From contig NZ_WQGO01000004.1 in assembly GCF_013034685.1 (NCBI RefSeq), forward strand, positions 372,001 to 436,000: a DNA stretch of 64,000 nt, written 5' to 3'. This stretch comes from Ruegeria lacuscaerulensis (GTDB lineage: Bacteria > Pseudomonadota > Alphaproteobacteria > Rhodobacterales > Rhodobacteraceae). Below are positions 10,919-19,591 of the stretch, piece after piece (the first letter of the stretch is position 1; each line of letters opens with the position of its first letter). The notes under the pieces are model-generated. The model did no database searches, was not told the DNA's origin, and saw only the letters and a list, made by a program, of their open reading frames with translations. A program made the translations under genes and the position numbers.

Positions 10919-11581
10919 TCACGCGATGCTGAAGGCACGGGTCGTCTTGTCCCAGTTCATCCCGGATTGCTGCGCAATGTGCTGCATCTGCTTGTTCAAT
11001 GACCGATCATTCAGCCTGCGACTTAACGAGCGTAACGGCACAAGGTTTCGTTCCCCGTACCCATCGATCAGAAAGAACATACGTATGTCGTCACGCAATC
11101 CATAGACGATGTTTTTCCCGTGGATGTCCCGACCCACAATTTGGAACTCAAAAAGCTTTCGGACAAAGATGTTCAGATCATCCAATGTCTCAGCCGTCAT
11201 TTCCTGCCGCGCGCACATCGACAGCAAGTCCTGCGCTAATGCGCCATCTTCGGTGCTGATCCTCTCGACCACGACGCCGGGCCCGACATCTGTCTGCACG
11301 ACACCAAAGGACCGCGCCAGTGGCAGTCTGGAAATGTCCAGACCACTTTTCAGCGCCGCCTTCATCTCGCACTCCAGCTCTTTCAAGGCGTTTCGGAATG
11401 CTGAATCGGGCAGCAGACGACGCACAGCGCGTTTCATTATGGATCTGTTGCGGCGGATTCTGGGACGCGTCACTTTGATCAGCAACTCTGGCTGGTTGGG
11501 GCAGGCATAAACGTTCCGGTGGCCGCCCTTGGCCACAATATCCCGGTCTGAAAGGTGCATGACCTGCACGGAAAAGAGCAT
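10919..11581 (-). CDS. YrbL-like (PhoP-regulatory-network) kinase-fold protein
   Basis: 220 residues. The N-terminus SDRDIVAKGGHRNVYACP followed by LLIKVTRP resembles YrbL proteins, which have a protein-kinase-like fold: a glycine-rich turn and then a lysine in a beta strand. A later segment, VGRDIHGKNIVYG, sits where a catalytic-loop D-x-x-x-x-N would be expected. YrbL is PhoP-controlled in enterics, but its biochemical activity is unknown. A second start at 11560 is possible. It is a single gene with no kinase- or phosphate-related neighbours. Confidence 0.6.
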   Translation of the reverse strand: MLFSVQVMHLSDRDIVAKGGHRNVYACPNQPELLIKVTRPRIRRNRSIMKRAVRRLLPDSAFRNALKELECEMKAALKSGLDISRLPLARSFGVVQTDVGPGVVVERISTEDGALAQDLLSMCARQEMTAETLDDLNIFVRKLFEFQIVGRDIHGKNIVYGLRDDIRMFFLIDGYGERNLVPLRSLSRRLNDRSLNKQMQHIAQQSGMNWDKTTRAFSIA

Positions 11582-11671
11582 CTTCGCGCCCTGGAATCAT
11601 AAAGCTATTTCGTCAGGATATAGAGTCTTCACTCGGGCGGAAATAGGACGCGTAACAGTTTTGTGACGAGC

Positions 11672-11884
11672 CTACTGATCCTGATCCGCCAGCACATATT
11701 TGCAATCGCAATAGGGGCACTCAACCCAGCCGGTATCCTCGGGGATCTGCAGCCAGACCCGCGGATGGCCCAGCGCACCCTCGCCGCCGTCGCAGGCAAC
11801 ACGAGAGGTTTCGACGATCTTGGTTTCCGGCGCTTCGATGGTCACGGCTGGCGATCCTTCTTCGGTTGTCGGCCTCGCGGGCAT
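11672..11884 (-). CDS. Zinc-finger (CHCC) domain protein
   Basis: 70 residues ending in a compact zinc site: one Cys in VACDGG, a His in GHPRV, and CPYCDC near the end, i.e. the C-H-C-C pattern of the zf-CHCC family. That family includes the complex I accessory subunit NDUFS6 and small alphaproteobacterial relatives. The final residues [12 protein letters not shown] are typical. The start codon region faces the divergent ABC ATPase gene with only 15 bases between start codons. Role in complex I assembly is an inference from the family. Confidence 0.85.
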   Translation of the reverse strand: MPARPTTEEGSPAVTIEAPETKIVETSRVACDGGEGALGHPRVWLQIPEDTGWVECPYCDCKYVLADQDQ

Positions 11885-11899
11885 GGTTTAGGTGCGTTT

Positions 11900-12922
11900 A
11901 TGAGCGATGAGCAAACCGGGGGCAAGAGCCACATGAGCGATGCGGCAATCAGGATCGAAGGGCTGCGCAAGACCTATCGTGGCGGTAAGGGCCAGCCTGA
12001 AAAGCACGCGCTGAAGGGCATCGATCTGACCGTCCCGCGCGGCTCGGTCTTTGGGCTGTTGGGGCCGAACGGGGCCGGGAAATCGACTCTGATCAACATT
12101 CTGGCCGGTCTGGTGGTGAAATCGGCGGGTTCAGTGTCGATCTGGGGGTTTGACCAGGACCAACACCCCCGTCAGTCCCGCGCTGCCATTGGCGTGATGC
12201 CGCAAGAACTGAACTTGGACCCGTTCTTCACCCCGCGCGGCGCATTGGAGGTGCAGGCCGGGCTCTATGGCGTACCCAAGTCGCAGCGTCGCAGCGATGA
12301 AATTCTCGAACTTGTCGGCCTCAGCGACAAGGCCGAGGCCTATGCCCGCACGCTATCGGGCGGCATGCGACGACGGCTTTTGCTGGCCAAGGCACTGGTG
12401 CACCACCCCAAGATTCTGGTTCTGGATGAACCCACGGCAGGTGTGGATATTGAACTGCGTCAGATGCTCTGGACCAATGTGCGCAAACTGAATGAACAGG
12501 GCATGACCATCATCCTGACCACGCATTATCTGGAAGAAGCGCAAGAGATGTGCGACGAGATCGCCATCATCAACCATGGCGAAAAGATCGCACAGGACAG
12601 CACCGCCAACTTGCTGGGTCGGATGGACAGCCGGACGATGGTGATCGTTCCGGACAACCCTGTGACGAAACTGCCTGCAACAGAAGGGGTCGAAGCCGCG
12701 CTGCGCGACGATGGCAGCCTTGTGCTGCAATATCAGGGCAATCAAACCAGCGCCGAGCAGGTGCTGGAAGCCGTCCGTGCCGTGGGTATCCGTATTCGTG
12801 ACGTGCGTACCGAGGAAGCCGATCTTGAGGATGTGTTCCTTGCACTGACTTCGTCGCGCGCCGAGGAACCTGCAGACGATCAGGACCAGCCGCGCCGGGG
12901 AATGCACCGCGTTAAGCTTTAG
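11900..12922 (+). CDS. ABC transporter ATP-binding protein, ABC-2 type
   Basis: About 340 residues. Visible motifs are Walker A GPNGAGKST, signature LSGGMRRRL, and Walker B VLDEPTAGVD with an H-loop in LTTHYLEEA. The C-terminal ~90 residues form the extra domain seen in ABC-2 exporters of the multidrug/CcmA-like group. Longer in-frame extensions to 11663 overlap the divergent zinc-finger gene and are rejected. An ATG at 11933, preceded by GGGGGC, is an alternative start. No permease gene is adjacent: the next gene is convergent DUF1203, with stop codons overlapping by four bases. Confidence 0.88.
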   Translation: MSDEQTGGKSHMSDAAIRIEGLRKTYRGGKGQPEKHALKGIDLTVPRGSVFGLLGPNGAGKSTLINILAGLVVKSAGSVSIWGFDQDQHPRQSRAAIGVMPQELNLDPFFTPRGALEVQAGLYGVPKSQRRSDEILELVGLSDKAEAYARTLSGGMRRRLLLAKALVHHPKILVLDEPTAGVDIELRQMLWTNVRKLNEQGMTIILTTHYLEEAQEMCDEIAIINHGEKIAQDSTANLLGRMDSRTMVIVPDNPVTKLPATEGVEAALRDDGSLVLQYQGNQTSAEQVLEAVRAVGIRIRDVRTEEADLEDVFLALTSSRAEEPADDQDQPRRGMHRVKL

Positions 12923-13383
12923 GCGCGGTCGATCCGCGCCTGATAGCAGTTGTTTCTGGCCGAGCGGACATGGATATAAGCGATATCCGGTGTAGCAAAG
13001 ATGCCCTTCACCGCTGCGCCGATCTGCTCCATGGGCGTGATCGCCCCGGTGCCATAGACGATCCTGTCATCCGCTCCATAGCCCTTGATCAAATAGTCAG
13101 GAGAGGTGGTCAGAATCTCGGGCATCTCTTCCCCCTCATGCCGCTCGCACGGTTTAGCACACAGAAAGATCGGGCCGGTTTCCGCATACGGATGCGTCTC
13201 TAAAAAGGGGCGATGGGCCAATATCAGCATCTCTTCGCCTTCGGGAATGTTCTGCAGGCAGTGGCGGCATGGATTGCCTGCACCAGTCGAAACGGCGTGT
13301 TCGGGCGTTGCGCCATAAGCATCCGGACCACCGGCCTGAAGGGCGCGTACCTCGTTGGTGGGTAATGCAGTAATTTTGAACAT
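12919..13383 (-). CDS. DUF1203 domain-containing protein
   Basis: 154 residues. The pattern NPCRHCLQNIPEGEEMLILAH near residue 37, followed by PFLETHPYAETGPIFLC and a second Cys in KPCERH, is characteristic of DUF1203. The Cys/His content suggests a metal site, but no function is known. It is convergent with the ABC ATPase gene and diverges from dnaE2. The LexA-type box in the 110-base divergent gap could therefore also affect this gene. Confidence 0.85.
   Translation of the reverse strand: MFKITALPTNEVRALQAGGPDAYGATPEHAVSTGAGNPCRHCLQNIPEGEEMLILAHRPFLETHPYAETGPIFLCAKPCERHEGEEMPEILTTSPDYLIKGYGADDRIVYGTGAITPMEQIGAAVKGIFATPDIAYIHVRSARNNCYQARIDRA
12921..12941. terminator. Hairpin at convergent stop codons
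   Basis: AGGCGCGG and CCGCGCCT form a perfect eight-base-pair stem with a five-base TCGAT loop. It covers the overlapping stops of the ABC ATPase and DUF1203 genes. No T-run follows on either strand, so intrinsic termination is only a possibility; it may instead stabilise 3' ends. Confidence 0.35.
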
Positions 13384-13462
13384 ATCGGGCCTCCTTTTTT
13401 GCCGACCCTGCCGATCTGATCGATCTCAAGCGACCCGTTTCCTGCGCAAAGGACTCGAAAAA

Positions 13463-13477
13463 GAACAAAACGTGAAT
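13463..13477 (+). promoter_or_regulatory. LexA (SOS) box upstream of dnaE2
   Basis: GAAC-AAAACGT-GAAT is one base off the alphaproteobacterial LexA direct repeat GAAC-N7-GAAC (the reverse complement of GTTC-N7-GTTC). Its last base is the first base of a perfect TATAAT at 13477-13482, so bound LexA would block the promoter. The dnaE2 ATG is at 13494. A matching box precedes imuB, which makes chance less likely. Confidence 0.75.
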
Positions 13478-13493
13478 ATAATAGTGACTCGCC

Positions 13494-16412
13494 ATGTATG
13501 CCGAGCTGTCGATCACATCGAACTTCACCTTCCTCACCGGGGCCTCGCACCCCGAGGAGTATATGGAGCGTGCCGTCACCCTGGGCCTGCCCGCTATTGC
13601 GATTGCCGATGACAACTCGGTCGCCGGGATTGTCCGCGCCCACACCCAGGCGCGCGAGATTGCCCGCAAGGTCCGCGAACGGCTGGAGTGGGAAGCGCAG
13701 AGCACCTCCATCGGCCCACCCTGCCCTGACCACATCCCCAAACCGCCCTCGTATCCGATTCACGCAGTGCCGCGCCTGATCCCAGCCGCGCGGCTGATCT
13801 TTACCGACGCACCTACCGTCACCGCCTTGCCGCTGAACCGACAGGGTTGGGGCAACCTATGCCGTATCCTGTCCACTGGCCGCCTGCGTGCCGAGAAAGG
13901 CGACTGCATCCTGCACCTGTCCGACCTTTTGGAGTTTTCCGACGGCCTCCACCTGCTGCTCTGGCCACAAGCGGACCGATCCCAAGGCGGCGCGAGCGCA
14001 TGGAGGACACACGCGCAACAACTGACGCGCCGCTTTGCCGGGCGGATAAACCTGTTGATGCACCCTCGATACGATGGCGCAGACAGCGCATATTTCTCTT
14101 TGTTAGAGACTGAATCAAAGCAACTGGGCATCCCCACACTCGCCAGTGCCACACCGATGATGCATCACGGGGCCCGTCGTAAGCTGGCCGACGTTCTGAC
14201 CGCCATCCGCCTGCGCCGTAAGGTGGATGATCTGGGCCGCGAGGCATTGGCCAATGGCGAACAGCGCCTGCGCTCCGAGACCGAGATGTTGCGCATCTTT
14301 AAAGGTCACGAGGGCGCTGTTGCCCGCGCTCATGCTCTTAGTAAAGACCTCACCTTCTCGCTCGATGAGCTGCGCTATGAATACCCAAGCGAGGGCGACG
14401 AACAGGAAACCCCGACCCAGCGCCTGCACCGTCTGGCCCATGAGGGGTTGAACTGGCGTTATCCGGCGGGCGCGTCCGAGAAGGCCAAGAAAATGCTGGC
14501 GCATGAACTGACCCTGATCGGCAAGCTGAAATATGAACCCTATTTCCTGACCGTCCGTGACATCGTCACCTTCGCCCGATCCCGCGATATCCTATGTCAG
14601 GGGCGCGGTTCGGCGGCCAATTCGGTGGTCTGCTATTGCCTCGGCATCACCGAAGTCAGCCCGGAACTCGGTACGATGGTGTTCGAACGCTTCGTATCCG
14701 AGGCGCGGGACGAGCCCCCCGACATAGACGTCGATTTCGAACATGAACGCCGCGAAGAGGTGATCCAGCACATCTATGACCGCTATGGCCGGGAACGCGC
14801 GGGCCTCTGCGCCACGGTCGTACATTATCGCGGCAAACGCGCCATCCGCGAGGTGGGGCGAGCGATGGGGTTGACCGAGGATACGATCTCGGCGCTCTCG
14901 TCACAGCTATGGGGGTTCTTCTCGGCCAAAGGTCTTGAAGCCGAACGCATGCGCGAGATTGGCCTTGATCCCGACGATAAACGCCTGAAACAGACTCTAA
15001 TGCTGGTCTATGAGATTGACGGCTTCCCCCGCCACCTCTCGCAACACGTCGGCGGGTTCATCATCACCGAGGGCCGGCTGGATGAACTCGTCCCCATCGA
15101 AAACGCCACGATGGAGGACCGTACGGTCATCTGCTGGGACAAGGACGATATCGACAGCTTGGGTATTCTGAAAGTCGATGTGCTCAGCCTCGGGATGCTG
15201 ACCTGTATCCGCAAGGCGTTCGACCTAATCACGCAGCACCACCAAACCGGCTATACCCTTGCCACCCTGCCGCCCGAGGACCCGGCGGTGTATGACATGC
15301 TCTGCAAGGCGGACTCGGTGGGGGTGTTTCAGGTGGAATCACGCGCGCAGATGAACTTTCTGCCCCGGATGCGGCCGCGCAATTTCTATGATCTGGTGAT
15401 CGAGGTCGCCATCATCCGCCCCGGCCCCATTCAGGGCGACATGGTCCACCCCTACATCCGCCGCCGCAATGGCGAGGATGAGGTCAGCTTCCCCTCGGAT
15501 GCGTTGGGTGAGGTGCTGGGTAAAACGCTGGGCGTGCCGCTGTTTCAGGAACAGGCGATGCAGATCGCCATCGTCGGCGCGGGGTTCACCCCGGAACAGG
15601 CGGACCGGCTGCGGCGGTCGTTGGCGACGTTCAAGAAACATGGCAATGTCAGCGAATTCCGCGCCTTGTTCCTGCGCGGGATGGAGCGGAACGGCTATGA
15701 ACAGGATTTTGCCGAGCGCTGTTTTTCGCAGATCGAAGGCTTTGGCTCTTACGGTTTCCCCGAAAGCCACGCGGCCAGCTTTGCGCTGCTGGTCTATGCC
15801 TCGGCCTGGATTAAATGCCATCATCCGGGGATTTTCGCCTGCGCGCTGCTGAACTCGCAGCCCATGGGGTTTTATGCACCAGCGCAGATCGTGCGCGATG
15901 CGCGCGAACATGGGGTTCAGGTGCGCCCCGTCTGTATCAATGCCAGTTTCTGGGACAATGTGATGGAACCCGACGGTCACGGCGGGTTGGCCCTGCGGCT
16001 GGGGTTCCGCCAGATCAAGGGCCTGAGCGAGGAAGATGCCAGCTGGCTGACCGCCGCGCGCGGTAATGGCTACCATCAGGTGGATGATGTGTGGCGTCGT
16101 GCCGGACTTGGCCCCTCGGTAATCGAACGGTTGGCTGAGGCCGATGCCTTCTCCGCCTGCGATCTGACAAGGCGCGAGGCGTTGTGGCAGGCCAAAGCGA
16201 TTGCCACCGCGAAGCCCTTGCCGCTGTTCTCGCAGGATCTGGAGGGCGAGGCGCTGGACGAGCCCGCAGCCTATCTGCCACAGATGACGCTAGGCGAGCA
16301 GGTAGTCGAAGATTACGTGGCCACCCGCCTCAGCCTCAAGGCGCATCCAGTGGCCCTGATCCGGCATCTGCTGACGCCCGATCCGCGCGACAAAACCACA
16401 CCTGTTGCGTGA
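13494..16412 (+). CDS. dnaE2: Error-prone DNA polymerase DnaE2 (ImuC), without C-terminal OB fold
   Basis: 972 residues. The start MYAELSITSNFTFLTGASHP is the canonical DnaE2 N-terminus with its PHP domain. The alpha-type polymerase core shows GRGSAANSVVCYCLGIT and the catalytic-aspartate segment PDIDVDFEHERRE. A helix-hairpin-helix region follows near residue 875. The protein ends soon after LSLKAHPVALIRHLL, the point where family members usually continue into an OB-fold domain of roughly 80-100 residues. The next gene begins 48 bases on, so that domain is absent rather than shifted out of frame nearby. Its role is translesion synthesis with ImuB in SOS mutagenesis. TATAAT ends 11 bases before the ATG and no ribosome site is visible, suggesting a near-leaderless mRNA. 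Confidence 0.93.
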   Translation: MYAELSITSNFTFLTGASHPEEYMERAVTLGLPAIAIADDNSVAGIVRAHTQAREIARKVRERLEWEAQSTSIGPPCPDHIPKPPSYPIHAVPRLIPAARLIFTDAPTVTALPLNRQGWGNLCRILSTGRLRAEKGDCILHLSDLLEFSDGLHLLLWPQADRSQGGASAWRTHAQQLTRRFAGRINLLMHPRYDGADSAYFSLLETESKQLGIPTLASATPMMHHGARRKLADVLTAIRLRRKVDDLGREALANGEQRLRSETEMLRIFKGHEGAVARAHALSKDLTFSLDELRYEYPSEGDEQETPTQRLHRLAHEGLNWRYPAGASEKAKKMLAHELTLIGKLKYEPYFLTVRDIVTFARSRDILCQGRGSAANSVVCYCLGITEVSPELGTMVFERFVSEARDEPPDIDVDFEHERREEVIQHIYDRYGRERAGLCATVVHYRGKRAIREVGRAMGLTEDTISALSSQLWGFFSAKGLEAERMREIGLDPDDKRLKQTLMLVYEIDGFPRHLSQHVGGFIITEGRLDELVPIENATMEDRTVICWDKDDIDSLGILKVDVLSLGMLTCIRKAFDLITQHHQTGYTLATLPPEDPAVYDMLCKADSVGVFQVESRAQMNFLPRMRPRNFYDLVIEVAIIRPGPIQGDMVHPYIRRRNGEDEVSFPSDALGEVLGKTLGVPLFQEQAMQIAIVGAGFTPEQADRLRRSLATFKKHGNVSEFRALFLRGMERNGYEQDFAERCFSQIEGFGSYGFPESHAASFALLVYASAWIKCHHPGIFACALLNSQPMGFYAPAQIVRDAREHGVQVRPVCINASFWDNVMEPDGHGGLALRLGFRQIKGLSEEDASWLTAARGNGYHQVDDVWRRAGLGPSVIERLAEADAFSACDLTRREALWQAKAIATAKPLPLFSQDLEGEALDEPAAYLPQMTLGEQVVEDYVATRLSLKAHPVALIRHLLTPDPRDKTTPVA

Positions 16413-16460
16413 CGCCCAAACCGGGTATCGGCCCAGAACAGAGTCGAAAACGGACCAAAC

Positions 16461-16874
16461 ATGACCCGCCCCACGCTGTCGCCGCGCTTTCCCGCGACCC
16501 CAGATCAGATCAATGCTCAGGTCGCCGCCTTTTACGCCCGCGTGCGCGAGGACGCGGTGCTAGGACCGGTCTTCAGCACACATGTCCAAGACTGGCCCAC
16601 GCATGAGAAAAAGATCGCCGCCTTCTGGCGCAACGCCATCCTGTATGAGCGCAGCTATGACGGCAATCCGCAGCGGGTCCATATTGAACGGCCCGACGTG
16701 CAGCCCGAGATGTTCGCCCATTGGCTGGACCTTTTCGAAGAGGTCGCCACCCAGACCCTGCCACCCGAGACCGCGATCCCGTGGGTCGCACTGGCCCGCC
16801 GGATCGGCGTGGGGATGAAGGCCGGTGTGCAATCTGCACGACAACCCAAAGACGCCCCTCCCATCCTGCGTTGA
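16461..16874 (+). CDS. Group III truncated haemoglobin
   Basis: 137 residues, the usual size. The N-terminus QINAQVAAFYARVREDAVLGPVF and the middle HEKKIAAFWRNAILYERSYDGNP match group III truncated globins. In RVHIERPDVQPEMFAHWLDLF the histidine after RV is the likely proximal haem ligand, and the W-L-x-L-F run is conserved in the group. Such proteins bind O2 or NO and are linked to nitrosative or oxygen stress. It lies 48 bases after dnaE2 and may be read through from the SOS promoter. Confidence 0.85.
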   Translation: MTRPTLSPRFPATPDQINAQVAAFYARVREDAVLGPVFSTHVQDWPTHEKKIAAFWRNAILYERSYDGNPQRVHIERPDVQPEMFAHWLDLFEEVATQTLPPETAIPWVALARRIGVGMKAGVQSARQPKDAPPILR

Positions 16875-17008
16875 TCCCAGGACATGGCGGTTTTGCCATG
16901 TTAGCGGTAAAATAGGGGCTATGCGGGTCGGCCAAATGGGTTTACTCAGGGGTACGACAGCCCCAATGCGCTGCGCCCCTACACCGACACATCACCCGAG
17001 GCCGCCTC

Positions 17009-17947
17009 ATGAGCACTCAGAACACCACCCTTCGGGGGCTTGGCTATGCGTTTGCGGGCTTTGCCGTTTTTGCGAGCCACGATGTGCTGATCAAAGTGTT
17101 GGGTAGCACCTATTCGGTGATGCAGATCATTTTTTTCGCAACGCTGTTTTCCTTTGTGCCAATGGCGGTGACGATCCTGACCGACCGGACAACGGGCAAT
17201 TTCCGACCACATCATCCGTGGCTGGTCCTGCTGCGCTCGGCCCTGATGGTAACGTCCATGGTCTGCGCCTTCTACGCTTTCTCGGCGCTGCCGCTGGCCG
17301 AGGTCTATTCGCTGCTATTCGCCTTCCCTCTGTTCGTCACCGTCCTGTCGATCCCAATCCTGGGGGAGGTCGTGCGCGCACAGCGTTGGGCCGCCGTCGG
17401 CTGTGGCCTGATCGGAGTTCTGATCGTCCTGCGCCCCGGTGCAACGGACATCACTCTGGGCCACCTCGCGGCCCTGACTGCGGCGTTTTCCAGCGCGTTA
17501 GGGTCTGTTTTGGTGCGCAAGATCGGGAATGAGGAACGCTCGGCCGTGCTGATCCTATATCCGATGCTGCTGGCCATTGTGGTCATGAGCTTGATGCAAC
17601 CCGCCGTTTACCAACCTCCCTCGCTGCTGCATCTGGCGATGATGGCGCTGGTGGGCGTGTTCTCGGTCGTCGCACAACACTTGATCATCCTTGCCTATCG
17701 AGCCGCGCCCGCTGGGGTCGTCGCCCCCAGCCAATACAGTCAGATTATCTGGGCCACATTGTTCGGCATGGTCTTTTTCAACGAGCGGCCCGATGGCTGG
17801 GTCGCCGTTGGGGCCAGCATCATCATCGCCTCAGGCGTCTATGTGGTCTGGCGCGAAAGCCGGGCGAACACCTCGTCGGTCAATACCCCGGTTCTGCGGG
17901 TCCGCTCGCCACGCTCTGACACCGGCGCAAGCCGTCCCGGCAAATAA
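17009..17947 (+). CDS. DMT (EamA-type) family transporter
   Basis: 312 residues with about ten hydrophobic segments in two EamA repeats. Landmarks are FASHDVLIKVLG near the first helix, PLAEVYSLLFAFPLFVTVLS at the end of the first repeat, and APAGVVAPSQYSQIIWATLFG in the second. The last ~25 residues are polar and cytoplasmic. Inner-membrane exporter of unknown small metabolite. It sits between the globin gene and convergent frmA, with a strong hairpin in the gap. Confidence 0.87.
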   Translation: MSTQNTTLRGLGYAFAGFAVFASHDVLIKVLGSTYSVMQIIFFATLFSFVPMAVTILTDRTTGNFRPHHPWLVLLRSALMVTSMVCAFYAFSALPLAEVYSLLFAFPLFVTVLSIPILGEVVRAQRWAAVGCGLIGVLIVLRPGATDITLGHLAALTAAFSSALGSVLVRKIGNEERSAVLILYPMLLAIVVMSLMQPAVYQPPSLLHLAMMALVGVFSVVAQHLIILAYRAAPAGVVAPSQYSQIIWATLFGMVFFNERPDGWVAVGASIIIASGVYVVWRESRANTSSVNTPVLRVRSPRSDTGASRPGK

Positions 17948-17975
17948 AAACGGCGCGCCATTCACAGCGCGCCGT
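17942..17975 (-). terminator. Rho-independent terminator of frmA
   Basis: A perfect nine-base-pair stem (ACGGCGCGC at 17950-17958 and GCGCGCCGT at 17967-17975) with an eight-base loop. On the minus strand it is followed by TTTTATTT. It lies 25 bases past the frmA stop codon; the same stem may also help stop transcription from the convergent transporter gene. Confidence 0.85.
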
Positions 17976-17999
17976 CCTCAAAATCGCAGGTTGAGGGCC

Positions 18000-19112
18000 T
18001 TAGTAAACCACGACCGAGCGGATGCTTTCGCCCTTATGCATCAGGTCGAAACCGTGGTTAATGTCGTCCAGACCCATGGTGTGGGTGATCATCGGGTCGA
18101 TCTCGATCTTGCCTTCCATGTACCAGTCGACAATTTTCGGCACATCGGTCCGGCCCCGCGCGCCGCCAAAGGCCGTACCGCGCCACGAGCGGCCCGTGAC
18201 CAGCTGGAACGGACGGGTCGAGATTTCGGCTCCCGCAGGCGCCACGCCGATGATGATCGATTCACCCCAGCCCTTATGCGCCGATTCCAATGCGGCACGC
18301 ATCACGCCCACATTGCCAGTGGCGTCAAAGGTGTAATCCGCGCCACCTTTGGTCAGGTTGACCAGATAGGGCACCAGGTCGCCTTCTACCTCGTTCGGAT
18401 TCACGAAATCGGTCATGCCAAACTTGGTCGCCATCTCGACCTTGGCGGGGTTCAGGTCAACGCCAACGATTTGATCGGCCCCGGCCAGACGCAGGCCCTG
18501 AATGACGTTCAACCCGATACCGCCCAGACCGAACACGATGGCGCGGCTGCCGATTTCCACCTTGGCAGTGTTGATCACAGCGCCGATCCCTGTGGTCACA
18601 CCGCATCCGATATAACAGATCTTGTCGAAGGGCGCATCCTCACGCACCTTGGCCAGCGCGATTTCCGGCAGAACCGTGTGGTTCGAGAAAGTCGAGCAGC
18701 CCATGTAGTGCAGGATTGGATCACCATCCAAAGTCGAAAAGCGCGAGGTCCCATCCGGCATCAGGCCCTGCCCCTGCGTTTCACGAATCGCCTGGCACAG
18801 ATTGGTCTTGGGGTGCAGACAGTATTCGCACTCCCGGCATTCCGGGGTGTAGAGCGGGATCACGTGGTCGCCCGGTTTCAGGCTGGTCACACCGGGGCCG
18901 ACCTCGACCACGATGCCTGCGCCTTCATGGCCCAGAATCGCGGGGAACAGCCCCTCGGGATCCGCGCCCGACAGGGTGAATTCATCGGTGTGGCAGATGC
19001 CGGTGGCCTTGATTTCCACCAGAACCTCACCCGCTTTGGGGCCTTCGAGGTTCACATCCATCACTTCCAAAGGTTTGCCTGCCTGAACGGCGACGGCGGC
19101 ACGGGTGCGCAT
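18000..19112 (-). CDS. frmA: S-(hydroxymethyl)glutathione dehydrogenase / class III alcohol dehydrogenase
   Basis: 370 residues from the ATG at 19112 (the frame is open to 19154, but [17 protein letters not shown] is the family's usual beginning). Catalytic zinc ligands sit in TGICHTDEF and GHEGAGIV. The structural zinc loop is [16 protein letters not shown]. The NAD-binding glycine motif is [14 protein letters not shown]. The enzyme oxidises the spontaneous formaldehyde-glutathione adduct to S-formylglutathione and also reduces S-nitrosoglutathione. No formylglutathione hydrolase gene is adjacent. Confidence 0.96.
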   Translation of the reverse strand: MRTRAAVAVQAGKPLEVMDVNLEGPKAGEVLVEIKATGICHTDEFTLSGADPEGLFPAILGHEGAGIVVEVGPGVTSLKPGDHVIPLYTPECRECEYCLHPKTNLCQAIRETQGQGLMPDGTSRFSTLDGDPILHYMGCSTFSNHTVLPEIALAKVREDAPFDKICYIGCGVTTGIGAVINTAKVEIGSRAIVFGLGGIGLNVIQGLRLAGADQIVGVDLNPAKVEMATKFGMTDFVNPNEVEGDLVPYLVNLTKGGADYTFDATGNVGVMRAALESAHKGWGESIIIGVAPAGAEISTRPFQLVTGRSWRGTAFGGARGRTDVPKIVDWYMEGKIEIDPMITHTMGLDDINHGFDLMHKGESIRSVVVY

Positions 19113-19242
19113 ATTCGGTGTCTCCCTGTCACTTTTGCCTCGACCCTGCGTCAATTGCCGGGCGTTTTCAACTGCGCTTTGATGCCAGCTTTGCTAAACA
19201 TCTGATATTGCAGAAACGACATTGCCGGAAAGAGGAACGCCA

Positions 19243-19530
19243 ATGCACCGTTTTATTCCCACGCTGGCCCTGCTGACCGCCTGTGCCCAGCCCCCCGCGC
19301 CCGAGGATGCGCCCCTGTCGCCCGAACCCGCCCCGGTCGATCTGGCCTTTTGTCAGGGCGAAGCTGTTGCAGGCTCTGTCGGTCAACCGGTTTCGACCAT
19401 TCAGGCCCAGTTGCCCGAACGGTCCCGCGTTCTGGGGCCGGGTGATCTGGCCACGCAGGATTACCGCATCGACCGGCTGAATGTTTTTGTAGATGAGACC
19501 GGGATCATCCAACGCCTGACCTGCGGGTAA
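19243..19530 (+). CDS. I78-family peptidase inhibitor, probable lipoprotein
   Basis: 95 residues. A short hydrophobic leader ends in LLTAC, a lipobox-like sequence, so lipidation at that Cys is likely. The mature part shows the I78 pattern: a Cys in FCQGEA, VGQPVS, then LPERSRVLGPGD, DYRIDRLNVFVDETG and a final CG that would form a disulfide. I78 members inhibit serine proteases such as elastase or subtilisin in the periplasm. GAGGAA precedes the ATG at 19243; the upstream ATG at 19222 is less likely. Confidence 0.85.
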   Translation: MHRFIPTLALLTACAQPPAPEDAPLSPEPAPVDLAFCQGEAVAGSVGQPVSTIQAQLPERSRVLGPGDLATQDYRIDRLNVFVDETGIIQRLTCG

Positions 19531-19560
19531 GCGTGGACTCGGCGGGCGATTCTACGATAA

Positions 19561-19575
19561 GAACAAAATGGGAAC
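19561..19575 (+). promoter_or_regulatory. LexA (SOS) box upstream of imuB
   Basis: GAACAAAATGGGAAC is an exact GAAC-N7-GAAC match to the alphaproteobacterial LexA operator. It starts 31 bases before the imuB ATG and directly follows TACGAT (19553-19558), a plausible -10 element, so LexA would cover the transcription start. Confidence 0.85.
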
Positions 19576-19591
19576 ATTTTGATGTCTGCCA

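Noticed and set aside
11663-11899. N-terminal extension of the ABC ATPase
   Set aside because: It lies over the divergent zinc-finger gene and has no similarity to ABC proteins; the real start is at 11900 or 11933.
17691-19205. 504-codon plus-strand open frame
   Set aside because: Antisense shadow of frmA, with histidine-rich, motif-free translation.
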